Source: Acidovorax radicis N35 (GTDB lineage Bacteria > Pseudomonadota > Gammaproteobacteria > Burkholderiales > Burkholderiaceae_C). From it: a stretch of DNA of 64,000 bases. Where the stretch lies: the NCBI RefSeq assembly GCF_000204195.1, contig NZ_AFBG01000019.1, positions 682,001 through 746,000 on the forward strand. The letters run 5' to 3'. Below are positions 55,110 through 62,999 of this stretch, piece by piece. A program made the translations under genes and the position numbers. The notes beneath the pieces were generated by a model. It ran no database searches. It was not told the origin of the DNA and saw only the letters and a list, made by a program, of their open reading frames with translations. Numbering within the stretch: the stretch's first letter is position 1; each line of letters starts with the position of its first letter.

Positions 55110-56045
55110 TCAGCCCTCGATCGTGATGCGCTGGACGAGGGTCTGCAGGATCTGATCGGCCTTGTCGTTGGCCACCTGGCAGGTGCCCGCCGCCGCATGT
55201 CCGCCGCCCCCAAACTCCAGCATGAGGTTGCCAATGTGCACCTGGCTGCTGCGGTCCAGGATGGACTTGCCGGTGGCAAACACCGTGTTCTGTTTTTGCA
55301 GCCCCCACATCACATGGATGGAGATGTTGCAGTCGGGGAACAGCGCGTAGATCATGAAACGATTGGTCGCCCAGATGGTCTCCTCCTCGCGCAGGTCGAG
55401 CACGACCAGCTTGCCGATGCGGATGGCGCAGCGCTGCAGCTGGTCCTTGGCCTTGGCCGCCTGCTCGCGGTACAGCGTCACACGCTCTTGCACATCAGGC
55501 AGGGCCAGGATGTCTTCGATGGTGTGGTCGCGGCAGTACTGGATGAGGTCCATCATCAGCGCGTAGTTGCTGATGCGGAACTCCCGGAAGCGCCCCAGGC
55601 CCGTGCGCGAATCCATCATGTAGTTCAGCAGCACCCAGCCCTGGGGGTCGAGGATGTCCTGGCGCGAATACTGGGCCGAGTCGGCCTGGTCCACGGCCGC
55701 CATCATCTCGTCGGTGATGCGCGGAAAGGCCGCCTTGCCGCCGTAGTGGTTGTAGACCACGCGGGCCGCCGAAGGGGCATGGGCTTCGATGATGTGGTTT
55801 TCATCGCGTCGGCCCGAATTGCGGATGGTCTCGGACTCGTGGTGGTCAAACACCAGGTGGGCCCCGGGCACATAGGGCAGGTTGGTGGTGATGTCGCGGC
55901 TGGTGATGGCAACCTTGCCATCCTGCATGTCCTTGGGGTGGACGAAGGTGATCTCGTCGATGAGGTTGAGCTCATTGAGCAGCACGGCGCACACCAGGCC
56001 GTCAAAGTCGCTGCGGGTTACCAGGCGGTATTTCACGTCGCTCAC
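55110..56045 (-). CDS. DHH-family phosphoesterase
   Basis: 311 residues. RSDFDGLVCA, LVFDHHESETIRNSGRRDENH (DHH motif), then a C-terminal DHHA1-type part with FGGGGHAAAGTCQV. The family includes exopolyphosphatases, nanoRNases and cyclic-dinucleotide phosphodiesterases; which one cannot be decided. The start is GTG 56045, after AAGGAGA with proper spacing. It is on the same strand as the lipase gene upstream. Confidence 0.88.
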   Translation of the reverse strand: MSDVKYRLVTRSDFDGLVCAVLLNELNLIDEITFVHPKDMQDGKVAITSRDITTNLPYVPGAHLVFDHHESETIRNSGRRDENHIIEAHAPSAARVVYNHYGGKAAFPRITDEMMAAVDQADSAQYSRQDILDPQGWVLLNYMMDSRTGLGRFREFRISNYALMMDLIQYCRDHTIEDILALPDVQERVTLYREQAAKAKDQLQRCAIRIGKLVVLDLREEETIWATNRFMIYALFPDCNISIHVMWGLQKQNTVFATGKSILDRSSQVHIGNLMLEFGGGGHAAAGTCQVANDKADQILQTLVQRITIEG

Positions 56046-56180
56046 TAGCTTCTCCTTGTTACATATCTTGTGGTCACATGGTAGCGGCGGACCCACACCC
56101 GGCAAGACCGCTGGCAGGGAAAAACGGACCATCCGGGCCGCTTTCCCTCTTCTATCTTGTTCCCTGGATTTTTCTTCTCT

Positions 56181-57446
56181 TCACGCGGGCTCCAGCCATT
56201 GCTCCAGCTGCCGTGCCACGCCCGCATCACCCAGCAGCGCCAGATGGCCCATCCGGTGGAACACGGCCTGCCGGCTCTTGGCAAAACCCAGGACTCGCCT
56301 CGCATCATCATGGATGCCCAGGGCACTGTGCAATGGCACCAACCCGTCCCCCACCAGCCGCTCAGCCACCGGACTGCGCCGCGCTGCCAACGTGGCGGCC
56401 ACGGCATGGCAGGCCACCCCTTCGGGCAGGGGCACAGGGGTGCGCCGGTCAGGGTGCCGCACGAAGCGGTCACGTCCCTGCCAGTCGGCCTCCAGCACAT
56501 GGCCATGGCGCAGGTCGGTAATGCCCGCGCTGCGCAGCTGCGCCAGCTTTGCAAAAGGCCGGGAATACGGCGTGCTGCCCAGCAGGGTGTCCACCCAGTG
56601 GCCCGCTTTCTCCAGCGGAGCCCCATGGTGGGGCGTGCCCAAAAATACGAGGTGCCGCAGCAGCCCCAGCCAGCCCTGCCCCGCAGCCGCTGCCTGGTGG
56701 CAGGCACTGCGGGCCACCAGACCGCCCATGCTGTGCGCCAGCACCGCCACCTCCTCCACGGGCATGGGCCAGGCCGCCACCAGGGACTCCAGCTGGTTTG
56801 CCAGCTCGGCACCATTGGCGGACGTGTGCAGGCCCGTGTTGTAGCGCAGGTAGACCGGCGTGTAGCCCAGCGCCTGCGCGAGGGTGGCGCCATGGTCATG
56901 GCCCTGGTGCAGCCACTGCAGATCGTTCATGCACAGGCCGTGGACCAGCACCAGCACCTTGCCGGTGACCGCACCGCTGGCGGCCAGGGCGGGCAGGTCC
57001 AACGGCAACCCATCCCGGTAGAACCCCATGCGGGTGCACAGCGGGTTGTCGTCGTGTTGCAGGCGGTCGCCCATCACGCCGTTGAGGGCAGCCAGCACGG
57101 CCTCGCGCTCCCACTGCACTGCGGCAGACGGCACATCGGATTCAAAAAACGGCTCCAGCCGCGCCAGACCTGCCTGCAGGCCCGCATCCACCAGGCGTGT
57201 CACGCCCCGAATGCTCTGGTAGACCAGCCCGGTCAGGCCCCGCGCCTGGCCCGGCTGCTGCCCACCGGGCAACCCCAGGGTGCCCAGCACCGACTGGTGC
57301 ACGCCCTCAGCCACCCGGCTGATGCCCGTCGTGGCCTGTGTGGCCAGCCGAGCCACCCCCCGCAAGTCGGACGCGCGCAGCTGGCGCAGCGGATTGGGTC
57401 TGGCGGCGTTGGCAGCATCGGCACGCGGGCGCGGTGGGGTGGGCAT
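56181..57446 (-). CDS. Alpha/beta hydrolase (lipase/PGAP1-like)
   Basis: 421 residues. Oxyanion region VLVLVHGLCMNDLQWLH, nucleophile elbow VLAHSMGGLVARS (Ser), LVFLGTPHHGAPLEKAGHWVD and GDGLVPLHSALGIHDD with the acid and His. It resembles PGAP1-like or triacylglycerol lipases; no signal peptide is evident, so it is probably cytoplasmic. Substrate unknown. It starts 54 bp after the RluF-like gene on the same strand. Confidence 0.85.
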   Translation of the reverse strand: MPTPPRPRADAANAARPNPLRQLRASDLRGVARLATQATTGISRVAEGVHQSVLGTLGLPGGQQPGQARGLTGLVYQSIRGVTRLVDAGLQAGLARLEPFFESDVPSAAVQWEREAVLAALNGVMGDRLQHDDNPLCTRMGFYRDGLPLDLPALAASGAVTGKVLVLVHGLCMNDLQWLHQGHDHGATLAQALGYTPVYLRYNTGLHTSANGAELANQLESLVAAWPMPVEEVAVLAHSMGGLVARSACHQAAAAGQGWLGLLRHLVFLGTPHHGAPLEKAGHWVDTLLGSTPYSRPFAKLAQLRSAGITDLRHGHVLEADWQGRDRFVRHPDRRTPVPLPEGVACHAVAATLAARRSPVAERLVGDGLVPLHSALGIHDDARRVLGFAKSRQAVFHRMGHLALLGDAGVARQLEQWLEPA

Positions 57447-57500
57447 GGAGAAGGCTCCGTTCAGAAGATGCGATGCGGTGACGCGAGAGCCTGGCGGTAC

Positions 57501-58604
57501 TCAGAACCGCTCGTTGGGAGACAGGTAGCGCCACTGCCCCACCGGCAGATTGCCCAAGGTGACGCGCCCGATGCGAATGCGCTTGAGCCCCACCACCTTG
57601 AGGCCCACCAGCTCGCACATTCGGCGGATCTGGCGCTTCTTGCCTTCGGTGAGCACAAACCGCAGTTGCTCGGGGTTCTGCCAATCGACCTTGGCGGGCT
57701 TGAGCGGCTCGCCGTCCAGGCTCAGGCCGTGGCGCAGGCGATCCAGCAATTCGGGCGGAAACACCGCCTGCACATTGGTGCTGACAGGATCGCGCTCGTC
57801 AATCTCCTGCAGCGGCGCGGAGCGTTCACTGGGATGGCGTGGCACTGCCTGACCTGGTGCCTGGTAAACCACACGCACCAGGTATTCCTTGTCGACCGTG
57901 GAGTCCTCGCCAATCAGCTGGCGCGCTACCCGGCCGTCCTGCGTCAGCACCAGCAGGCCTACCGAGTCGATGTCCAGCCGCCCCGCAGGCGCCAGACCAC
58001 GCAGCTGCGGCGGCGAAAAGCGGTTGCGGCTGGGGTCGTCGCGCCAGTGCGTGCGGGGGTTGATCAACGCCACGGCGGGCGTGTGGCCATCTTCGGCCTG
58101 CCCACTCACATAGCCCATGGGCTTGTGCAGCAGGATGGTGACGCGCTGTTCCTGAAAACCCTGGGCCACCTTGTCCACGTCGATGCGGTCGGTGGGCAGC
58201 ACCTGCACGCCCATCTCGGCCACCTGGCCATTGACTTTGACCCAGCCCTGGGCGATCCAGTCGTCCGCCTCGCGCCGCGAGCACAGGCCCAGCTCGGCCA
58301 TGCGCTTGTTCAGGCGGGAACTGACCATGCCGTTCACCGTGACGGTCGCGGACGCTCGTTCTGGGGCTTGCTTGATGGGCGCCACAAACGGGCCCGATGC
58401 TGTGCGGTAGTTGGGGGGTGCCGGCGCTCTGGCGGGCCGGGGCGGTGGTGCGGGCCGAACGGGCGCAGCCTTGGCCGCCACGGTGGGGCGACGCAGCACG
58501 GGGCGCGTGGGGGATGCTGCGGGGGCAGAGGCGGCTGGGCCGCCTGCACCGGAAGCAGGGGCAGGAACGGGGCCAGCAGGTGGGCGGGGACTGGAAGAGG
58601 ACAT
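57501..58604 (-). CDS. RluF-like 23S rRNA pseudouridine synthase with a Pro/Ala-rich N-terminal extension
   Basis: 367 residues. First about 100 residues are Pro/Ala-rich and probably unstructured (PPAGPVPAPASGAGG...). Then an S4 RNA-binding domain (RLNKRMAELGLCSRREADDWIAQGWVKVNGQ) and the catalytic domain: KPMGYVSGQ, PAGRLDIDSVGLLVLTQDG (catalytic Asp), EKEYLVRV, EGKKRQIRRMCELVGL. Isomerises uridine in 23S rRNA; RluF/RluE/RluB specificity cannot be fixed. ATG 58604 gives the MSSSSPRPP start. The lipase gene follows 54 bp downstream. Confidence 0.9.
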   Translation of the reverse strand: MSSSSPRPPAGPVPAPASGAGGPAASAPAASPTRPVLRRPTVAAKAAPVRPAPPPRPARAPAPPNYRTASGPFVAPIKQAPERASATVTVNGMVSSRLNKRMAELGLCSRREADDWIAQGWVKVNGQVAEMGVQVLPTDRIDVDKVAQGFQEQRVTILLHKPMGYVSGQAEDGHTPAVALINPRTHWRDDPSRNRFSPPQLRGLAPAGRLDIDSVGLLVLTQDGRVARQLIGEDSTVDKEYLVRVVYQAPGQAVPRHPSERSAPLQEIDERDPVSTNVQAVFPPELLDRLRHGLSLDGEPLKPAKVDWQNPEQLRFVLTEGKKRQIRRMCELVGLKVVGLKRIRIGRVTLGNLPVGQWRYLSPNERF

Positions 58605-58700
58605 TGCGCGTATTTTCGCCTGAGGGCCAGAGGTGCCAAAAATGAAAACGGGTCGGCAATGCACAAAGGGTCGTCGCGACCGGTGAAAAGCACCAGAAGC

Positions 58701-61043
58701 TTACCCCTGGCGCGCCTGCCAGGCCAGAAAATCATCGACCGGCAAAGGCCGGGCAATGTGGTACCCCTGCGCCTCGTCGCACGCCAGGGTGCGCAGGCGC
58801 TCCAGAATGGCTGCAGTCTCCACCCCCTCGGCCACCACGGTGAGCCCCAGGTTGTGCGCCAGGTCGATGGTCGAGCGCACGATCATCGCGTCGTCCTCGC
58901 CCGTCTCCATGCCCATCACAAACGATTTGTCGATCTTGAGTTCGTCCACCGGCAGGCGCTTGAGGTAGGCCAGCGACGAATAGCCGGTGCCGAAGTCGTC
59001 AATCGACAATTTGAAGCCCTGCTCCGACAGGCGGTTGAGCATGGCCTCGGCGCGCTGGGGGTCGTCCATGATGGCGCTTTCGGTGATCTCCAGGCAGAAG
59101 GCGCTGGCCAGCACACCATGGCGCACCAGGATGTCGGCGAGGCGGGTGCTGAGTTCCGGGTCCAGCAGGTCGCGCGTGGACAGGTTGACCGACACCCGCA
59201 ATGCCAGGCCCTGGGTGCGCGGGTCCGCCAGCAGGCGCGCCACCTCTTCAAACATCCACAGCGTGAGCTGCCGCACAAACCCCGTCTGTTCGGCAAACGG
59301 GATGAACTGCATGGGTGGCACCAGGCCACGCTGCGGGTGCTGCCAGCGCACCAGGGCCTCGGCGGCCCGGCCGGGCTGCCCGTGCAGCGGCACCTTGGGC
59401 TGCAGGTACAGACGCAGCTCGTGGTGCTCCACCGCGTGGCGCAGCTCGGTCAGCAGCGACAGGGTCTGCGTGCTGGCCGAATCGAACGATGCGTCGTACT
59501 GCAGCGCCCCGCTGATCCTGCGCTTGGCGGCATACATGGCGATCTCGGAGCGGCTCAGCAGCGTGTCTGCATCATCGGCGTCCCCGGGCCAGCAGGCAAT
59601 GCCAATGCCAGCGCTCAGGTCCACCGTCTGGTCCTCGAACGCCAGCGGCTCTTCGAACGAGTGCGTGATGCGCAGCGCCGTGGCGTGGGCGGTGGCGGCA
59701 TCGGCGCCCTGCAGCAGCACGGCGAATTCGTTGCCGCCCAGGCGGGCCACCATGTTGTCGGGCGATGGCACCTGCTGGCGCAGCCGCTCGGCCACGGCCT
59801 GCAGCAGGCGGTCGCCAAACGCATAGCCGAGCACGTCGTTCACGTGTTTGAAGCGGTCCAGGTCGAGCGTGAGCACGGCCAGCGGGTGCTGGGGCGCCGC
59901 GCCGCCGGTGCTGTGCGCAATGGCCAACACCACCGCCTCGCGAAAGCGCTCCCGGTTGGGCAGGCCGGTGAGCCGGTCCCAGTAGGCCAGGCGGCGGATC
60001 TCGGTTTGCTGCGCACCGATGTCCACCCGCATGTGGTCGAACGAGCGCGCGAGGTTGCCGATCTCGTCGCTGCGATCGGTGTGTTCCAGAGGCACGTCGT
60101 ATTCACCGCGCGAGAGCCGCTGCGTGGCGGCCAGCAGAGAGCGCAGCGGCGTGGTCAGACGCTGGGCCACCAGCCCCGTGCCCACGGCGAACAGCAGCAC
60201 ACCTGCCACGGTGATGATGGCCAGGAGCACCTGCAGCTGCCTGTAGGGGGCGAGCACTTCGTCCACCGAACGCAGCAGCAGCGCCTGCACCTCGCCCCCC
60301 ACGCTATCGAGGCGGATGGCGCGGGCCAGCAAAGTGCCCTCGGGCGTCTGCAGCTCCCCGGAGGGCACCCCCTGGCGCTGCAGCAGCGCCAGGGGGCCCG
60401 GCGGCAGCGTGCTCACAGGTACCTTGGCGGTGCCGTCCGCGCCCTGGACGACCAGCGCCACGTGCACCGACAGCAGTTGCCGCATCTCGTCGGCCAGCGG
60501 CTGGTTGACCGGGAAACCCATCAGCACCCAGCCAATCACCACCGGCGCGCGCAGCGGCACCATCACGAACTGGTAGGGCACACCGTCCATCACCGCGATC
60601 TGGCTGCCTTGCGGCTGGGCGGCCAGTGGCGGCACCAGCGCGCGCAAGGTGGCCGGAAACGCCTCCATGTTGCCCGCCAGGCTGACCGCGCGCAGTTCCA
60701 GGTCGGTGCCCAGCAGCGCGGTGACCGCCGCTCCGATGCGGCTGCCGTGGTTCTCGAGCACCGACTGGATGGTCTCCTCGTCGCCCGAATTCACGGCCGA
60801 GCGAAAACCGTAGTCGGCCGCCAGCAAGGCCGAGCCCTGGCGCAGCTTGTCGGCGTTCTGCTCCAGCAGGCGGCGCCACACGTTTTCATCCAGGTCGAGG
60901 GCCTGGGCAATCTGCGCGCGTGCATTGCGGTCGATGGTGGCTCGCACCACCGCAAAGCCCGCAGCCTGCACGATCAACAGCAGCAACAGCGAGAGCCCGA
61001 CCAGCCGCAGGATCAGGCTGCGCCGCAGCAGGCGCAACTGCAT
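58701..61043 (-). CDS. Membrane c-di-GMP protein: periplasmic sensor, HAMP, degenerate GGDEF, EAL
   Basis: About 780 residues. TM1 about 10-32, a large periplasmic sensory region that looks like a double cache (VRATIDRNARAQIAQALDLDEN...VVIGWVLMGFPVNQPLA), TM2 about 270-290, HAMP (RLTTPLRSLLAATQRLSRGEYDVPLEHTDRSDEIGNLARSFDHM), GGDEF with GGNEF and no I-site, then EAL with EALVRW, NLSTRDLLD, EITESAIMD, DDFGTGYSSLAYLK, KIDKSFV, EGVE. The cyclase is probably dead or regulatory, the phosphodiesterase active. ATG 61043 shares a base with the stop of the cupredoxin gene (TGATG). Confidence 0.92.
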   Translation of the reverse strand: MQLRLLRRSLILRLVGLSLLLLLIVQAAGFAVVRATIDRNARAQIAQALDLDENVWRRLLEQNADKLRQGSALLAADYGFRSAVNSGDEETIQSVLENHGSRIGAAVTALLGTDLELRAVSLAGNMEAFPATLRALVPPLAAQPQGSQIAVMDGVPYQFVMVPLRAPVVIGWVLMGFPVNQPLADEMRQLLSVHVALVVQGADGTAKVPVSTLPPGPLALLQRQGVPSGELQTPEGTLLARAIRLDSVGGEVQALLLRSVDEVLAPYRQLQVLLAIITVAGVLLFAVGTGLVAQRLTTPLRSLLAATQRLSRGEYDVPLEHTDRSDEIGNLARSFDHMRVDIGAQQTEIRRLAYWDRLTGLPNRERFREAVVLAIAHSTGGAAPQHPLAVLTLDLDRFKHVNDVLGYAFGDRLLQAVAERLRQQVPSPDNMVARLGGNEFAVLLQGADAATAHATALRITHSFEEPLAFEDQTVDLSAGIGIACWPGDADDADTLLSRSEIAMYAAKRRISGALQYDASFDSASTQTLSLLTELRHAVEHHELRLYLQPKVPLHGQPGRAAEALVRWQHPQRGLVPPMQFIPFAEQTGFVRQLTLWMFEEVARLLADPRTQGLALRVSVNLSTRDLLDPELSTRLADILVRHGVLASAFCLEITESAIMDDPQRAEAMLNRLSEQGFKLSIDDFGTGYSSLAYLKRLPVDELKIDKSFVMGMETGEDDAMIVRSTIDLAHNLGLTVVAEGVETAAILERLRTLACDEAQGYHIARPLPVDDFLAWQARQG

Positions 61044-61708
61044 CAAGGCTGCAGCCCCGCCAAACGAACCGATGCGGCAGCGGCCCCCGTGGCGGGCACG
61101 GTGAGTGCCTGCTCCTGCGCGGGCGCGCCCACGGGCAACCGTGTGTGCCAGGTGCGCAAGGTGTACGCGCCGGGCGGCACGTTGTCGATCTGCGCCCGGC
61201 CCGGTGCGGCAGGTGTACGGGCGTAGTACGGGGTGTCCACCACCAGAATCCAGCCGACCATCTGGTCATGGATGTTGCAGCCCAGCACGGCCACGCCCGG
61301 GCTGTCGAACAGCACGGGATTGGAGGGTGTGCCGGTGTAGAGCTTGAGCTCGAACTTCTTGGTCTGCGAGAACGAATAGACGTGGTGGCGCACTGAATCG
61401 TGGTTGGGGAAACGCACCTCGGTGCCCACGGGGACCACCAGCACGCCGGGCACGAACTGCCGTTTCTCCTGCGCCATCTCCGCGCCGGCCAGCGGCTTGA
61501 CCGCCTTGCGCGCATCGGCGGATTCGAGAAACACCACGGCATCGGCCAATGGCTTGCCTGCCGCATCCAGCACCTCCACCTGCACCGTGGTGGCCTGCGC
61601 AGCGGTGGACAGGCCTGCCAAACACACCATAGACACCACAGACAACACAACCACGCCGGTCAGGGCCGGCGAAGCCCCGGCGTGCTGGGCATGGCCGCAG
61701 GTTGTCAT
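61043..61708 (-). CDS. Secreted cupredoxin-like protein (annotated in relatives as methylamine utilisation MauL-like)
   Basis: 221 residues with a signal peptide (VVLSVVSMVCLAGLSTAAQA). Mature part: VEVLDAAGKPLADAVVFLES, then a cupredoxin-like beta fold with FPNHDSVRHHVYSFSQTKKF, LYTGTPSNPVLFDSPGVAVLGCNIHDQMVGWILVV. His and Cys in HHVYSF and CNIHDQM could bind copper. Overlaps DUF4394 (ATGA, 4 bp) and the GGDEF/EAL gene (1 bp), so the three are one unit. Possibly the periplasmic part of a sensing system for the neighbouring membrane c-di-GMP protein. Confidence 0.85.
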   Translation of the reverse strand: MTTCGHAQHAGASPALTGVVVLSVVSMVCLAGLSTAAQATTVQVEVLDAAGKPLADAVVFLESADARKAVKPLAGAEMAQEKRQFVPGVLVVPVGTEVRFPNHDSVRHHVYSFSQTKKFELKLYTGTPSNPVLFDSPGVAVLGCNIHDQMVGWILVVDTPYYARTPAAPGRAQIDNVPPGAYTLRTWHTRLPVGAPAQEQALTVPATGAAAASVRLAGLQP

Positions 61709-62601
61709 GGTTCGATGGCCATGCCCAGCAGGGGGGCACCTTCACCCACTTTGCCCAGCGGCTTGGCAGCCCCCGTGCGCAGGTCCACGAGGTGCAGCCG
61801 GGTCTGGCTGTCCGCGGACGTGCGCACGGCGATCAGGGCAACGTTGCCCACGTCCGAAATATCGAACGCCACGTCGATGAGTGGCGGCAGGCCCAGCGGC
61901 CCCACGGTGCGCAGCTGGCCCGTGTTGGGCGATACCACGGGGGTGGTGCCTTCCCGCGAACCCTGCATCACCAGCACGCCGAGCGCGCGGTCGATGGCGT
62001 AGTTGGTGGTGATCTTGCTGTCCTGTGTGTTGTAGGTGTAGGCGGCGCCTGCGATGTCAGGTGCGCGGCCGGCGTTGGTGTCGCTCCATGCATAGCGCAG
62101 GGTCGGATCGGGCTGCACGCCCTCGACGGCCGGGTCGCCGTCCACGGCGGCACCGGTGTCGGGGTGCAGGCGCAGGTTCTGGCCCGTGTTCGACACCACC
62201 CGAATCCGGTCGGCCACGGGATTGAAGTCAAAGCCGAAGGCCGTGCCCCGCAAGCCCACGACGGCCGGTGCGGGGCCCACGGGGCGCAATGCGCCGGTGG
62301 GGATGTCGAGCGTGTACAGGCGGCCCGCCTGCGAGAGCGCATAGAGCACACCGCGCGCCACGCGAAAGTCGATGCCCACCAGCCGCTCACCCGCCGGCAG
62401 GCCCGTGACGGGACGCCGCTCCAGGATGCGCTCCGGCTGGCCGGCGTGGAAGGTGATGAGTTCGTGCGAGGCCGTCACCGCGACGACCTGTTCGCGCAAA
62501 CCCGACTCGGGGGACGGCGCCGTGGCACAGCCTGCCAGCAAGGCGCCCATCAGCGCAACGGCAGCCATGGGGCGCACCAGGGAGAAGGAAAACGATTTCA
62601 T
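61705..62601 (-). CDS. DUF4394 lipoprotein
   Basis: 298 residues. Lipobox ALLAGC (Cys near 25); mature DUF4394 domain (LITFHAGQPERILERRPVTGLPAGERLVGIDFRVARGVLYALSQAGRLYTLDIPTGALRPVG, FGFDFNPVADRIRVVSNTGQNLRLHPDTGAAVDGDP, YAWSDTNAG..PDIAGAAYTYN). Repeats of about 60 residues suggest a beta-propeller-like fold. Function is unknown. First gene of the operon with a cupredoxin-like protein and a c-di-GMP protein. A possible ECF-type promoter lies 18-45 bp upstream. Confidence 0.85.
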   Translation of the reverse strand: MKSFSFSLVRPMAAVALMGALLAGCATAPSPESGLREQVVAVTASHELITFHAGQPERILERRPVTGLPAGERLVGIDFRVARGVLYALSQAGRLYTLDIPTGALRPVGPAPAVVGLRGTAFGFDFNPVADRIRVVSNTGQNLRLHPDTGAAVDGDPAVEGVQPDPTLRYAWSDTNAGRAPDIAGAAYTYNTQDSKITTNYAIDRALGVLVMQGSREGTTPVVSPNTGQLRTVGPLGLPPLIDVAFDISDVGNVALIAVRTSADSQTRLHLVDLRTGAAKPLGKVGEGAPLLGMAIEP

Positions 62602-62618
62602 CGGAATGCCTCACATCT

Positions 62619-62646
62619 GTAACGGGTTTATACCTGATGGGTTGCA
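62619..62646 (-). promoter_or_regulatory. Possible ECF sigma-factor promoter of the DUF4394 operon
   Basis: On the minus strand TGCAACC, 15-nt spacer, CGTTAC: an AAC-type -35 with a CGTT-type -10 as used by several ECF sigma factors. The leader to ATG 62601 would be short (about 10-20 nt). No ECF gene is in the window, so this is tentative. Confidence 0.3.
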
Positions 62647-62684
62647 CCCCTTGGGGGCGATGGGCCACTGTCAAACCATCGATT

Positions 62685-62740
62685 TGCTATTATTTATATA
62701 GCACAATAGCCTTTAAATAAAAGCGCGAAATCCAGTTTTT
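62685..62740 (+). repeat. Dispersed palindromic repeat, copy i (diverged)
   Basis: tgctattatttatatagcacaatagcctttaaataaaagcgcgaaatccagttttt: left gctat...atagc dyad kept, right arm weak. Lies in the region shared by the divergent DUF4394 and chemoreceptor genes. Confidence 0.6.
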
Positions 62741-62999
62741 ACCCATAATTCAGCGATACAACTGTCGCCAGCCAGGCAGTAGTTGCGCCATGCAGCCATC
62801 CGGGTATTTGTAACAAATGGGCCATGCACATCGGGCATACCACTATCCGCAAGCGTCATGACACATTTTGTAATTTTTGCCTACACTGCCTTGGGACTGC
62901 GCACAAAGCAATGCCGGAAGACAGGCAGCTGACACGGGCACCGTTATTGCTTCGCACTTCCCACCCGATTCACTGTCCCCAGAGACACCAAGGAACACC
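62741..62999. other. Intergenic region upstream of the chemoreceptor gene
   Basis: No gene seen. One 13-nt dyad atttgt-a-acaaat (62806-62818) and an AT-rich stretch (acattttgtaatttttgcc, near 62860-62880) may be promoter or operator DNA for the chemoreceptor. No flagellar sigma-28 consensus was recognised. Confidence 0.4.

Noticed and set aside
56157-61226. A 1689-codon open frame on the plus strand
   Set aside because: It is antisense to four well-supported genes (lipase, RluF-like, GGDEF/EAL, cupredoxin); composition is rich in His, Gln, Arg and Ala as in shadow frames.
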